Assembly: GCA_965200045.1 (NCBI GenBank)
Contig: OZ241330.1
Location: forward strand, 2,108,001 to 2,172,000
Direction of reading: 5' to 3'
Source of the DNA: Bin25 sp026709415
GTDB lineage: Bacteria; Bacteroidota; Bacteroidia; Flavobacteriales; Flavobacteriaceae
DNA: 64,000 nucleotides
In this document: in pieces, positions 53,353 through 62,560 of the stretch
Numbering within the stretch: position 1 is the stretch's first letter
Layout of the letters: the number at the start of each line of letters is the position of its first letter
Translations under genes and position numbers: made by a program
The notes under the pieces: model-generated
Database searches by the model: none
What the model was told of the DNA's origin: nothing
What the model saw: the letters and a program-made list of their open reading frames with translations, nothing else

Positions 53353-55896
53353 TTAATTGAGTGATTGAATAGTGGTAGTGATTTTTTTACCATCGATGCA
53401 ATCAAATTGTATTTGAGTCAATCCGTTTTCAATGCTGATAATCTTTGCAGAATCCGAATTTTCTAATGCCCATTCTCCTCTTAATGTTAAAACGACGGGT
53501 TGAATGGTTGGTTTGGCATGCCAAGTTTCCCGAGTATTAACCTCTTTGTAATCGATTGGGCCTTCAATTTTTCCTACTTCTGGATTCATCACGGCAATGT
53601 TTAGTTCAGATGGCAATGGATCATAATCAATCATAGCAATACAGGGAGTGTCTGATGCGGCGATGAACGGATTGTCTAAAGCTTCATTTTCGGTCATGAT
53701 GGCGTATGCCACTATCTTTTTAGGAATATATTCAACAATATGGGCTTGATGATCCTTTTGATGTAAGGTGAACAAGTCTAAATAATTTTCTTTTAGATGA
53801 TGAGCTCCTTCTTTTCCTCCATTGACATAGATATAATATTCATAGACTTCGCCAACTGGTTGCTCTCCATGGATTAATCTACCAGAAACATAAGGATGAC
53901 TGAATTTGTTTAGTCCTGTATGATCGGGCATTTTTTGTTTTATTCTTTCAATTGAAAATGCTTTGGCCGATGGAACAAAGTAGGCATTGTCCACCGCATC
54001 AACCGCTACGACTGATTGATTTTGGACTTGTTGGATATAACCTATTTCTTCAATGGATTGACCATTGAAATACGTTGGATGATTGGATTCATCAAACAAT
54101 GCGGTTTGAAATAAAGTAGTGTGAACAGAGTATTCCTCTGTCGATTCGATATCAGATCCTAAAGCCACAATAAAATCATCAAAATAAAACACTGATTTAT
54201 TGGCTTTTAAAGTCGTTTTAGGGTCTCTATATTGGAAAGAGGAAACACCATTATTTTCATCGATAGTAATGCCTCCGATAAAAGAGTTACTTGAAAACTG
54301 CCGATGCTTTTTTGAAGTCATCTTTTTGAATGGCGAATTGACTGCCGTGGTTCCTGGGACGCGTCTCCAATCCCAACCTTCTTTAACAATGCCACTTCCG
54401 GGTTCAGAGATGGGTTCACCCCCATTGAGAATAGTTAATGCGCCAGCACCATTGTATTTTCCATAAATGTTGGTGTTGTTCTTCAGTGGGCCTTCATAAT
54501 CCCATAAATATTTTCCGATGCCTTTCCACAAGACGGCCCATTGATCTCTTCGATGAACCGATAAACCGGCATAATTAAAGTACCAATGTCCATTGGGGGC
54601 CTCTTCAGCAACGCCTCCTTGATGAAACTCATTGATCATGATTTCAGCCGAACCTAAAGAATGATAAAAACCCTTACCGGCGTATACTCTACTGAGTAGT
54701 CGATCTTTGAATTGAGAGTATTGAGGATTGCAAAACCTCAAAAACGCACCACGAATTTCTTCTTGGAAAGGACTATCGATCGTCGATAGTTGAGCCATGG
54801 CAGGAGTAAGGAATATGGCGGTATCAAATACGGCTGAACGCCCTGAAACACCCCGGTGAAACGTATACTTATTGCTAAAGATACGAGCGGCTAATAGGGC
54901 TCTTGAGACATTTGAAACACTGACTTCGTCAAGTTGAAATGGGGTGTTGTTCAGTAAATAAATGTGGGTGGCAGCGGCTTGTAAACCTTCATTACCATAC
55001 GAAGACACATAAGCATTTTTATGATGATTCGTGGTGAAATCAGATTTGATAAAATCTGCAAAACCGTCCGCAATACGTAGCCCTTTATTAAGTAATCTTT
55101 GGATGTATTGCATTTCAGATACCCTTTGATCACCTGGATTCAGAGAAAGAATATAACAAAGTCGACTTAGGACAGAACCTATGATTAAATCAACGTTAAA
55201 GCCTTTGGTTTCCCATAAAATAGGATGTTCCATTTGGGGACCGACAACGGCAGTAGCTTGATCCAAAGTCTTGAGCTCTCTTTCTAAAATTCCATTTTCT
55301 GACAATAAATCTCTCATCAGAAAGATGGAGACCGCATAGGGAGCCGTTTTATTGGCGTAGGTTCCACCAACGCCTATGATGCCAGTTCGAGCAAGTGAGG
55401 ATTCATTCCATCCCATATCTTGATTTTCATCCCATCCAAATCGGTTCATCCTATTGATGATATCTAAAATATGGATAGCAAATTCAGTTGACTTGTAGTT
55501 TGGATTGGGATTATTCTTAGGGCCTGGAATATGATACCCCATGACCAATGGAAAAAGAACATTTCGCCATATGTTTGTTCTTGACTTAATCTCGTCATAT
55601 TTTAGATTCCCCTCGTCGAATTTTATTTTAGCCGAGTCGACAAAGTCGATCATTTTCCGATACTTGAAATTCAGATGCTCGTTTGAATAATCATAATCAT
55701 CAGATCCAACCAAAAATTCTTCAAAACGATTTTCAATTACTGTCAGTTCATCGGTTTGTCCTAAACCCCATTGATAAAACCCAATCATCAATACGAAAGA
55801 AAAGGCCAACCAACAGCTCTTAGCGAATGAATGTTTTATAGGATAAGACTTATTAACCGAAACATAACCGTGTACCTTTTTTAACATAAATACCAT
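53353..55896 (-). CDS. Polysaccharide lyase family 8, second copy, no T9SS tail
   Basis: 847 residues with a signal peptide (LAFSFVLMIGFYQWGLGQ), start possibly Met4. The PL8 fold is complete: catalytic Asn290, His291 and Tyr300 in 'DFTTNHHKNAYVSSYG', then 'TFHRGVSGRSAVFD' with the Arg of the active site. It aligns along its whole length with the PL8 domain of 21142-25158 ('WYFHYAGMSVHRRGEWAALWKG' corresponds to 'WYFNYAGLSVHRRDQWAVLWKG'). It lacks Fn3, TSP3 and the T9SS sorting domain, so it is probably periplasmic. The sulfatase gene follows. The pair likely finishes degradation of imported oligosaccharides. Confidence 0.92.
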   Translation of the reverse strand: MVFMLKKVHGYVSVNKSYPIKHSFAKSCWLAFSFVLMIGFYQWGLGQTDELTVIENRFEEFLVGSDDYDYSNEHLNFKYRKMIDFVDSAKIKFDEGNLKYDEIKSRTNIWRNVLFPLVMGYHIPGPKNNPNPNYKSTEFAIHILDIINRMNRFGWDENQDMGWNESSLARTGIIGVGGTYANKTAPYAVSIFLMRDLLSENGILERELKTLDQATAVVGPQMEHPILWETKGFNVDLIIGSVLSRLCYILSLNPGDQRVSEMQYIQRLLNKGLRIADGFADFIKSDFTTNHHKNAYVSSYGNEGLQAAATHIYLLNNTPFQLDEVSVSNVSRALLAARIFSNKYTFHRGVSGRSAVFDTAIFLTPAMAQLSTIDSPFQEEIRGAFLRFCNPQYSQFKDRLLSRVYAGKGFYHSLGSAEIMINEFHQGGVAEEAPNGHWYFNYAGLSVHRRDQWAVLWKGIGKYLWDYEGPLKNNTNIYGKYNGAGALTILNGGEPISEPGSGIVKEGWDWRRVPGTTAVNSPFKKMTSKKHRQFSSNSFIGGITIDENNGVSSFQYRDPKTTLKANKSVFYFDDFIVALGSDIESTEEYSVHTTLFQTALFDESNHPTYFNGQSIEEIGYIQQVQNQSVVAVDAVDNAYFVPSAKAFSIERIKQKMPDHTGLNKFSHPYVSGRLIHGEQPVGEVYEYYIYVNGGKEGAHHLKENYLDLFTLHQKDHQAHIVEYIPKKIVAYAIMTENEALDNPFIAASDTPCIAMIDYDPLPSELNIAVMNPEVGKIEGPIDYKEVNTRETWHAKPTIQPVVLTLRGEWALENSDSAKIISIENGLTQIQFDCIDGKKITTTIQSLN

Positions 55897-56475
55897 ATAA
55901 ACTATTTAATAATGAATACCCTATGGGTAGTCAAATTTATCGATAAACGGTTTTTGAGTTTCTTATTAATGTGCCTTTTTAGGTGTGAATTTGTTACCTA
56001 CAATTGGTGGAGGACCTAATGTCAATTTCATCATAATCCACATCTCTCAAAGCCAAATGATAGCACATTTGGAAAAAGCATGACAAGAACACTCCATCGT
56101 TGATAAACACAATCTAACCATGGGTTGATTGAAAGCCCCTCAAAATCTAGTGCATGACTAGCCTCACCATTGATGAGTCATGCTTGCATCTCAGGAACTA
56201 GCGGATTATAGGCCAATGCAACATACCAAATGGCTTTTGATGGTTGTATATAAGGTGGCATGTTGAAGAGGAAAGTAAAGAAATACCAATGACATCAGCT
56301 AGAAATTTCTCTAAGATATTGCATCTGAAAACTTTAGAAGATCTTCAAAATTGATGCGCCAAATTTATAATGATGCATAGGATATCTATTTGATATCCAC
56401 TTGAATTCCATTTAATTTTAACTGAATCATCGGCAAATCTTTCCAGTTTTATAGATACCATTGAGGATTCCCTTT
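55897..56475. other. Intergenic region upstream of the second PL8 operon
   Basis: 579 bases with the PL8 promoter at its left end and otherwise no gene recognised. An 8-bp inverted repeat (GCATGACT, 16 bases, AGTCATGC) lies at 56152-56183. Confidence 0.4.
55932..55939 (-). promoter_or_regulatory. Candidate -7 promoter box for the PL8-sulfatase operon
   Basis: TAAATTTG on the minus strand fits TAnnTTTG exactly, 35 bases before the ATG at 55896. No clear -33 TTTG upstream. Confidence 0.42.
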
Positions 56476-56766
56476 TTAAAAGAAATAAGAAACGCTATGT
56501 CTTCTGAGCGTCCATGACGCATTAAAGTCCTCCATCAATTGATTCAAAACCCTTTGGTCAGGATCGACATCAAAGGCACCAACCATCACTTGTTGAAAAG
56601 GTTTTATCACCTTATTCACATATCTCAATGGGGGATTTAATGTCCTAATCCCATTACGCCCACGACATAAGGTATTGTGTAGAAACCAAGTTTTGATTTC
56701 TTCAGATATTGGTTTTTTACGGAATTGATGTTCGTCAAAGATATCTTTTGGTGTTTGTTTTGTCAA
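56476..56766 (-). CDS. Hypothetical protein, doubtful
   Basis: 96 codons from a TTG. The middle part (ISEEIKTWFLHNTLCRGRNGI, VDPDQRVLNQLMEDFNASW) has a protein-like composition but matches nothing I recognise. It may be a remnant of a larger gene. Confidence 0.28.
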   Translation of the reverse strand: MTKQTPKDIFDEHQFRKKPISEEIKTWFLHNTLCRGRNGIRTLNPPLRYVNKVIKPFQQVMVGAFDVDPDQRVLNQLMEDFNASWTLRRHSVSYFF

Positions 56767-57212
56767 TAGAGTTTATAGTATTCGGGACAAATATGTCAAA
56801 AAGCGGCGCACCATCACCCAATGCCTAGAATCCGAAAATCGCTATCTCTTAATGACCAAAGACAACAAAAGCAGGCCTCAGATGAGACAAATATGTCAAA
56901 CGATGTTGCCTATAAACAATTATTTAAAAATCCAAACCCTGATCGAAAAAAGTAATCTCTAGGCGAAACAGGAGCCCTGCTATCTTCAAACTCGTTTATC
57001 GAGTGCCCCTTTCTTAGCATGAAAACATAAAAAAGTGTAGTGAATATTTTTTGCGATGTATTAACTAACTCATTTTCAGGCATTAAGGAGGCCACATTCT
57101 AGTTGTTGACAAAGTTCCGTTTAAGCTAATACTATTGGGATCTCATGCACTAAATTAATAAACATTATAATCAGATGATGTATCTTCGTGGAAGAACACA
57201 CTATCTTATCGA
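56767..57212. other. Intergenic gap
   Basis: 446 bases; no gene or RNA seen. ACAAATATGTCAAA occurs twice (56788-56801 and 56888-56901), 100 bases apart, a short direct repeat of unknown meaning. Confidence 0.35.
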
Positions 57213-57725
57213 GTGAAGTTGATTGTGATTGATACAAGTAGCTCAAAGAAAATATTCGGTATTATGACATTGACTTACGAGCTAAAACTTCAGGATCTTG
57301 TCAAAATCAAGGGATGTTTAAAAAAATACCCAATCAAAAGTCGTCTGCGTCTGTTTAACCACGAAATCAACGGGTTAAAAAACTTCATTAAAAGAGGATG
57401 GGAAACGGATATATTCCGTTCTGTCCAACAAGTTTCAGGAACAAAAGAACATCTTCTTAAAGAAAACGAAAAATGGGAGAAAAATGATGAGAATAACAGA
57501 ATGGAAAATGAATTATTGATCTTTGACTGCAAAAAACAATATTTGATTGATCCTACCCACTTGCTCTATGAATTAAACGACCGTTATGATTCAAAACATT
57601 TCCATATTAGGAATAATTCCTATTTTGAACTCATAGATCAATATCGGGGACAGAAACGCTTTCATTTAGATATTGAAGAGCCTCCAATCGATTGCAATGG
57701 ATTTTTTGGGGTTCCCGACCTTTAA
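57213..57725 (+). CDS. Hypothetical cytoplasmic protein
   Basis: 170 residues from GTG 57213; ATG 57264 (MTLTYELKL) is an alternative start. Charged, mixed alpha/beta, with no signal peptide or membrane segment. The region 'RLRLFNHEINGLKNFIKRGW' is basic and could bind nucleic acid, but no family is recognised. It lies 127 bases upstream of the Fic gene on the same strand, so a functional link is possible. Confidence 0.5.
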   Translation: MKLIVIDTSSSKKIFGIMTLTYELKLQDLVKIKGCLKKYPIKSRLRLFNHEINGLKNFIKRGWETDIFRSVQQVSGTKEHLLKENEKWEKNDENNRMENELLIFDCKKQYLIDPTHLLYELNDRYDSKHFHIRNNSYFELIDQYRGQKRFHLDIEEPPIDCNGFFGVPDL

Positions 57726-57852
57726 CACCTCTTGAAAAACAAGTCAAAGGATATTCCTCGTACAAAATCTTTCTTGAAAAGTAAAAAGCATTTCCATACT
57801 AGTGATAACTTCTCGCAACAAGAAATTTATTTCAAATAATAAAGAGTAAAAC

Positions 57853-58887
57853 ATGAATAAAGAATTCGAAGAATTAGTTCGAGAGTATCAAAGGATAAGT
57901 AAGGGGGTGATTAACCACGATAGATATAACCTTTATGCTATTTCTTGCCATAGCACAGGGATTGAAGGATCTAAATTGAATATTGATGATGTTAATATAC
58001 TATTAGAGTATAATATTTCTCCAAAAGGGACGAGTATAGAACACAATCTAATGGTTCAAGATCATCACGAAGCTTTAAAAGATGTTCTTGAAATGGCCAA
58101 ACAAAAACACATGCCTAAACTTGGTTTGAATGATTTACAAAGATTATCCCCAAAAATATTATGGCGTACACTAGGGTTTGAATTTGCTAAAAAGGGAAAC
58201 CTATCCATTTTAGAGGGTCGATTAAGAACCGTTCCTTTACAAGCTGGCAAACGAGTATTTATGGAAGCCGAAAATGTTCCAACGGCTGTTGATGTGTTTC
58301 TAAAGGATTTCAACGAACATTTTCACAAGCAAAAAACAATCACTGATATTTATAGATTTTCTTTCAAAGCACATTATGACTTAGTGGATATACATCCATT
58401 TCGTGATGGTAATGGCCGGTTGTCTCGGCTCATTATGAACTTTGTGCAAAAATTCTATGAACTACCCATGTCGATTGTCAATTCAAATGACAAAGAATTT
58501 TATTTCAGAGCTTTAGAGAAGACAAATGAGGTTAAAACCTACGAGTATTTGTATGATTTTATGTTCGAACAGGCCAGTGTTTTTTTTCAACAAGAAATCG
58601 ATTTCCTCCTTCAAAAAAAAGATATTAATGTTGTTAGAGTCAAAGCACAAAATTTAAAAGCTGGAATGATTGTAGAAAGTCCAAGTTTTTTCATAGGAAA
58701 AAAAACAATCAAACATATTGTTGGTTTTCGTTCAACAATCACCAAGTCTGCAAAACAGTTGCCACATAAAATTGAATTAGTATTTACAGATAATACGAAA
58801 ACAAAATTTTACGAACAAGATGAAATAAAAGTTATTGGAATTGATAATAGAATAAACGTACAGCAAAAAGAGTTCAATGGTAAATGA
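57853..58887 (+). CDS. Fic-domain AMP-transferase family protein (class II)
   Basis: 344 residues. The Fic core motif is intact: HPFRDGNGRLSR at residues 181-192, with catalytic His181. The N-terminal inhibitory motif S/T-x-x-x-E-G is present as STGIEG (34-39), placing it in class II, where Glu38 blocks ATP binding until relieved. The flap and target-binding region 'FMEAENVPTAVDVFL' precedes the motif. The C-terminal 100 residues (from about 255) hold a domain I do not recognise. Fic proteins transfer AMP or other groups onto target proteins and may act as toxins or regulators. No small VbhA-like antitoxin is seen, as expected for class II. Confidence 0.9.
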   Translation: MNKEFEELVREYQRISKGVINHDRYNLYAISCHSTGIEGSKLNIDDVNILLEYNISPKGTSIEHNLMVQDHHEALKDVLEMAKQKHMPKLGLNDLQRLSPKILWRTLGFEFAKKGNLSILEGRLRTVPLQAGKRVFMEAENVPTAVDVFLKDFNEHFHKQKTITDIYRFSFKAHYDLVDIHPFRDGNGRLSRLIMNFVQKFYELPMSIVNSNDKEFYFRALEKTNEVKTYEYLYDFMFEQASVFFQQEIDFLLQKKDINVVRVKAQNLKAGMIVESPSFFIGKKTIKHIVGFRSTITKSAKQLPHKIELVFTDNTKTKFYEQDEIKVIGIDNRINVQQKEFNGK

Positions 58888-59002
58888 AAGAAATCGTCAT
58901 CGAAAAAATCAATTGATTCGAGATAATTATATTGGATAGATGGTGTCTAACGCAAATCTATTCCCTTTTAAAGAGAGAAACTGAGGTCTTTTTAAAGGAG
59001 GT

Positions 59003-59306
59003 TTAGAGATGGCTATCTTCATTATTCAAAATTATCCTCATGTCTTTTTCTATTTCGTCTATCATTATAAGGATCAAATGCTCTAAAAGAAACTGAATCA
59101 ACCTCTCGATTTAATAAGTTTTCTAATTCTTCTTTTCATTCACATTTTTCAAAAAATCCAATACCACCTTCAATTAGATAAGCGATATCAATGTCACAGT
59201 TTTCAGTTTCTTCTCTATGTGAAACAAAACCAAAAACCCCAATTTTTATAGGGCTATAAGGTTTCATCATATTGATAATCATGTCTTGCTCTTTACGTGA
59301 TAACAT
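59003..59306 (-). pseudogene. MNT-type nucleotidyltransferase pseudogene
   Basis: ATG 59306 opens MLSRKEQDMIINMMKPYSPIK, then GVFGFVSHREETENCDIDIAY: the nucleotidyltransferase motif with GS changed to GF but DxD kept. After 56 codons there is an in-frame TGA; the same frame resumes KEELENLLNREVDSVSF, and a further shift leads to IDEIEKDMRIIL ending at 59003. Three lesions make it inactive. It is related to the MNT gene at 6246-6560 (same MLS-x-x-EQ start). No HEPN partner remains next to it. Confidence 0.7.
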
Positions 59307-59309
59307 AAT

Positions 59310-59744
59310 TTATTTAGTCGAACTTGCCAAAAGGTGATGACAACATTAAAGCCTTTATCAAAAATAGAATATAGGGACTCCATTAGAAAGCATTTTGACC
59401 AAATCGCTCGTTTGTTGTTGTCCATTCGTCAAGCATCTTATTATTGTGGTGCAAACATTCAAATGAATCCTCTCGCATCTGAAACCCATTTTTAGTCGAC
59501 CAAAGCAAAATCGAAGAAAACAAGGTATTTATTGGTTAGAGATGGGCACCAAGGATATCAGGAACATGATTTTTTTCTGTATGCAAATCTTTTTAAATTC
59601 CACCATTTCAAGATTTCAATAAAGGATTGAGTTTTTCAATAAAGATACGATACTGAAAAATCTAATATTTATTTGAAAAAATGAGAATCTTTATACCTCA
59701 CTAAATTGCAGCTTATATGCCCTCCATTTTGTTAATTTCATAAG
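59310..59744. other. Intergenic region before the AbiE cluster
   Basis: About 435 bases of AT-rich sequence with short broken frames only; likely gene debris. No RNA gene seen. Confidence 0.35.
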
Positions 59745-59756
59745 AAATAATTATTT
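59745..59756. promoter_or_regulatory. Palindromic candidate operator upstream of AbiEi copy 1
   Basis: AAATAATTATTT, a perfect 12-base palindrome 18 bases before the GTG of the first antitoxin gene. The identical site stands exactly 1000 bases downstream before the second copy. AbiEi proteins repress their own promoters through inverted repeats, so an operator role is plausible. Confidence 0.45.
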
Positions 59757-59774
59757 TTACAAAAAATAACAAAA

Positions 59775-60560
59775 GTGATTAAAATCCGACAATGGGCAAA
59801 TGAAAAAGAAGGGGTTTTTTTAACTTCTTGTCTAAAGAAAATGGGGATTCCCAATAGTTCTTTACAACATTATGCGAAACAAGGAAAAATTCAATCGCTT
59901 GGTCATGGGGCTTGGTATTTTGGAAAAGGAAAACCCACTGCTTATCAAGCAGTACAAGCATTGCAACAACAAACGAAGTTGCCTGTTCATGTCGGTGGTA
60001 TTACTTCCCTTATCTTGGATGGAAACACTCATTATGTATACTTTAATCATAATCGAATTAAATTATTCACTCCTTCTGGTATTTCACTTCCTCTATGGCT
60101 TTCACTTTACCATTGGGATTTTAACATCGAACATCATAAAACTTCTTTTTTACCTATAGATTTAGGATTTGAAACCTATCAAGATGATGATTTTTTTGTC
60201 GTCAAATCAACGAAAGAAAGAGCTCTGTTTGAAACATTATACCAAACGCCTGATCAATCGAATACATATGAATGCTACCAAAACTTAGAAAATTGGTGGG
60301 CTGTTCCTGTTGATGTCCCTTTAATCCAAAAATTATTAGATCATTGCAACTCTATCAAGGTGAAGCGATTGTTTCTTTGCTTTATTGAAGACATTGGGTT
60401 CGATTGGGTACCACAATTGAATTTAAAAAACATTTATTTGGGTAAAGGTTATTGTCAAGTAGAAACCGAAAGATGTATCTACGAACCAAAGTATAAAGTA
60501 TCCATTCCATTAGAGTTATATCAAACAGAAATGAATCCAGAAATGGCCATCATTTGGTGA
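59775..60560 (+). CDS. AbiEi-type antitoxin/repressor, copy 1 (orphan)
   Basis: 261 residues from GTG 59775. The N-terminal winged helix ('GVFLTSCLKKMGIPNSSLQHYAKQG', 'SLGHGAWYFGKG') and the C-terminal antitoxin domain ('LPVHVGGITSLILDGNTHYV', 'IKLFTPSG', 'KSTKERALFETLY') fit the AbiEi family of abortive-infection systems. AbiEi proteins bind DNA to repress the operon and counter the AbiEii nucleotidyltransferase toxin. Downstream only a short decayed piece of toxin gene remains (60561-60690), so this copy has lost its partner. It is about 85 percent identical by eye to copy 2. Confidence 0.85.
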   Translation: MIKIRQWANEKEGVFLTSCLKKMGIPNSSLQHYAKQGKIQSLGHGAWYFGKGKPTAYQAVQALQQQTKLPVHVGGITSLILDGNTHYVYFNHNRIKLFTPSGISLPLWLSLYHWDFNIEHHKTSFLPIDLGFETYQDDDFFVVKSTKERALFETLYQTPDQSNTYECYQNLENWWAVPVDVPLIQKLLDHCNSIKVKRLFLCFIEDIGFDWVPQLNLKNIYLGKGYCQVETERCIYEPKYKVSIPLELYQTEMNPEMAIIW

Positions 60561-60690
60561 TGATGTGGAAACAAAAAAATAGTGACACATACCATACTAT
60601 TCTTATTAAGAATTCTTCCGACTATTGTGCAATAAGAGTTTCTGGCTTTGCATGGAGGAACGGCGACTAATTCATTTGAAAAAGGGATTT
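60561..60690 (+). pseudogene. Remnant of an AbiEii toxin gene 5' end
   Basis: Directly after antitoxin copy 1, DNA such as CTTTGCATGGAGGAACGGCG (about 60647-60666) matches the start of the intact toxin gene (61642-61661), which codes the LHGGTA motif. The frame is broken and homology ends after about 130 bases, where the second promoter begins. Confidence 0.72.
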
Positions 60691-60744
60691 TCATACCTAA
60701 TGACGTCTCGGTTTATATGTTTCCTAAATTGTTAAATTCCTACA

Positions 60745-60756
60745 AAATAATTATTT
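60745..60756. promoter_or_regulatory. Palindromic candidate operator upstream of AbiEi copy 2
   Basis: Same AAATAATTATTT palindrome as copy 1, here extended to 14 bases (60744-60757). Conserved while flanking bases have diverged, which suggests it is functional. Confidence 0.48.
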
Positions 60757-60774
60757 TTACAAAAAACAACAAAA

Positions 60775-61560
60775 ATGATTAAAATTCGACAATGGGCAAA
60801 TGAAAAAGAAGGGGTTTTTTTAACTTCTTATCTAAAGAAAATGGGGATTCCCAATAGTTCTTTACAACATTATGCCAAACAAGGAAAAATTCAATCGCTT
60901 GGTCATGGGGCTTGGTATTTTGGAAAAGGAAAACTAACTGCATACCAAGGAATACAAGCACTACAACAACAAACGAATTTTCCTTTACATGTGGGAGGTA
61001 TCACTTCACTTATCTTGGATGGAAACACCCATTATTGTTATTTCAATAAAAGTAGAATTAAATTATTCACGCCTTCTAGTGTTTCTCTTCCTTTATGGTT
61101 TTCACTATACCATTGGGATTTTAAAATAAGGCATGAAAAAACTTCTTTTTTACCCGATGGTTTAGGATTCGAAACTTATGAGGAAGAGAATTTTTCAATC
61201 ATTAAATCCACGAAAGAAAGAGCTCTATTTGAAACCTTATATCAAACACCTGATCAATCGAATACGTATGAATGCTATCAAAACTTGGAAAATTGGTGGG
61301 GAATTGAGGTTAATATAGAATTGATTCAAAAATTGTTGGAAAATTGCAACTCAATAAAAGTCAAGCGCTTATTTCTTTGTTTTATTGAAGACATTGGATT
61401 TGATTGGGTAGAACAATTGAATTTAAAAAACATTTATTTGGGTAAAGGTTATTGTCAAGTAGAAACCGAAAGATGTATCTACGAACCTAAGTATAAAGTA
61501 TCCATCCCATTAGAATTATATCAAACGGAAATGAATCCAGAAATGGATATTATTTGGTGA
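60775..61560 (+). CDS. AbiEi-type antitoxin/repressor, copy 2
   Basis: 261 residues from ATG 60775, exactly the same length as copy 1. Differences concentrate around residues 60-190 ('LTAYQGIQALQQQTNFPLHVGG', 'WGIEVNIELIQKLLENC'), while the N-terminal DNA-binding part and the last 45 residues are nearly unchanged. Its stop overlaps the toxin start by 7 bases, so toxin and antitoxin are translationally coupled. Because both copies keep the DNA-binding part, copy 1 may also repress this promoter. Confidence 0.88.
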   Translation: MIKIRQWANEKEGVFLTSYLKKMGIPNSSLQHYAKQGKIQSLGHGAWYFGKGKLTAYQGIQALQQQTNFPLHVGGITSLILDGNTHYCYFNKSRIKLFTPSSVSLPLWFSLYHWDFKIRHEKTSFLPDGLGFETYEEENFSIIKSTKERALFETLYQTPDQSNTYECYQNLENWWGIEVNIELIQKLLENCNSIKVKRLFLCFIEDIGFDWVEQLNLKNIYLGKGYCQVETERCIYEPKYKVSIPLELYQTEMNPEMDIIW

Positions 61561-62504
61561 TGGACTACAAACAAATACATATCAACACATGCCATATCCT
61601 ATTAGAGATTCTCCCAATCATCATGGAAGAAGAGTGTCTTGCTTTGCATGGAGGAACGGCGATTAATTTATTTATGTTGGATTTGCCTAGATTATCCATA
61701 GACATTGACTTGACTTATGTACCCCTAGATGATAAAAGAAAATCGATCGAAACAATTCATGAATCTTCAAAAAGAATTTGCAATAAAATCAATCAATTAA
61801 AAAAATCAAATTTAACGGCCTCTCATAATCCTCGAAAATTCAAAATACACACTGTAAATCAATATGGTATTTCTGTAAAAACGGAAATTCGTTTGTTCAA
61901 TCGAGGAATTATGAATCCTTGTATTGAAAGAAAGTTATCACCAAAAGCACAAGAAACATTTAATACTTCCTGTTCAGTTCGAATAGTCCCCCAAGAACAA
62001 CTTTATGGAGGTAAAATATGTGCCGCGCTTTTCCGACAAAGCGCACGTGATTTATTTGATATTTGTTCTTTTTTCAAACATCTTAGTTTCGATGATCAAA
62101 TAAAAAAAGGATTTTTCTATGGTTTATTATCCTCAAGTAATCCCGTAACAACTTTTCTAAACCCCAAATATCACAAGGTTACAAAAGAAGATTTAGAAAT
62201 ACTAAATGATATGACACCGATTCCATTTAGTGAAATTTTACATAAAAAAACATTAACTAAATTAATAACAGACGTTAATGATAGTCTTACAAAAAAAGAT
62301 AAAGAATTTCTAATAAAATTCAATATAGGCGAACCGGATTGGTCAATTAACGATTGGAAAGATTATCCAGCAATTCAGTGGAAATTAAAACACATATTGA
62401 AATTGAAAAACAATAAAAAACGATTCAATACAAGAATCAACCATATCCTTTCCGTATTAAAATATCCAATGGAAGACTTTTTGAATCTTAAGAGACACTC
62501 TTAA
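61554..62504 (+). CDS. AbiEii-type nucleotidyltransferase toxin
   Basis: 316 residues; Met3 (61560) is an equally good start. Motif I 'LHGGTAINLF' (31-40) and the metal-binding pair Asp50/Asp52 in 'LSIDIDLTY' are intact, as is 'EQLYGGKICAALFRQSARDLFDI' with the conserved Lys and Arg-Asp. This fits the AbiEii/AbiGii family, whose characterised members add nucleotides to tRNA acceptor stems and halt translation. It looks functional. The stop codon overlaps a 7-bp hairpin. The adjacent repressor should restrain it. Confidence 0.9.
   Translation: MVMDYKQIHINTCHILLEILPIIMEEECLALHGGTAINLFMLDLPRLSIDIDLTYVPLDDKRKSIETIHESSKRICNKINQLKKSNLTASHNPRKFKIHTVNQYGISVKTEIRLFNRGIMNPCIERKLSPKAQETFNTSCSVRIVPQEQLYGGKICAALFRQSARDLFDICSFFKHLSFDDQIKKGFFYGLLSSSNPVTTFLNPKYHKVTKEDLEILNDMTPIPFSEILHKKTLTKLITDVNDSLTKKDKEFLIKFNIGEPDWSINDWKDYPAIQWKLKHILKLKNNKKRFNTRINHILSVLKYPMEDFLNLKRHS
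62488..62504 (+). terminator. Short hairpin at the AbiEii stop codon
   Basis: TTAAGAG, 3-base loop, CTCTTAA: a perfect 7-bp stem ending in the TAA stop of the toxin. No T-run follows, so it is a weak terminator candidate or an mRNA 3' stabiliser. Confidence 0.3.
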
Positions 62505-62560
62505 AGGTTCCACATATTTTCTACGTTGAGAGGTCTCAATAGCTACAGGTTTAACTAAAA

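Noticed and set aside
51855..53405. Longer sulfatase start at 53405 inside the PL8 gene
   Set aside because: It would place 21 extra residues before a good signal peptide and overlap PL8 by 53 bases; ATG 53342 fits better.
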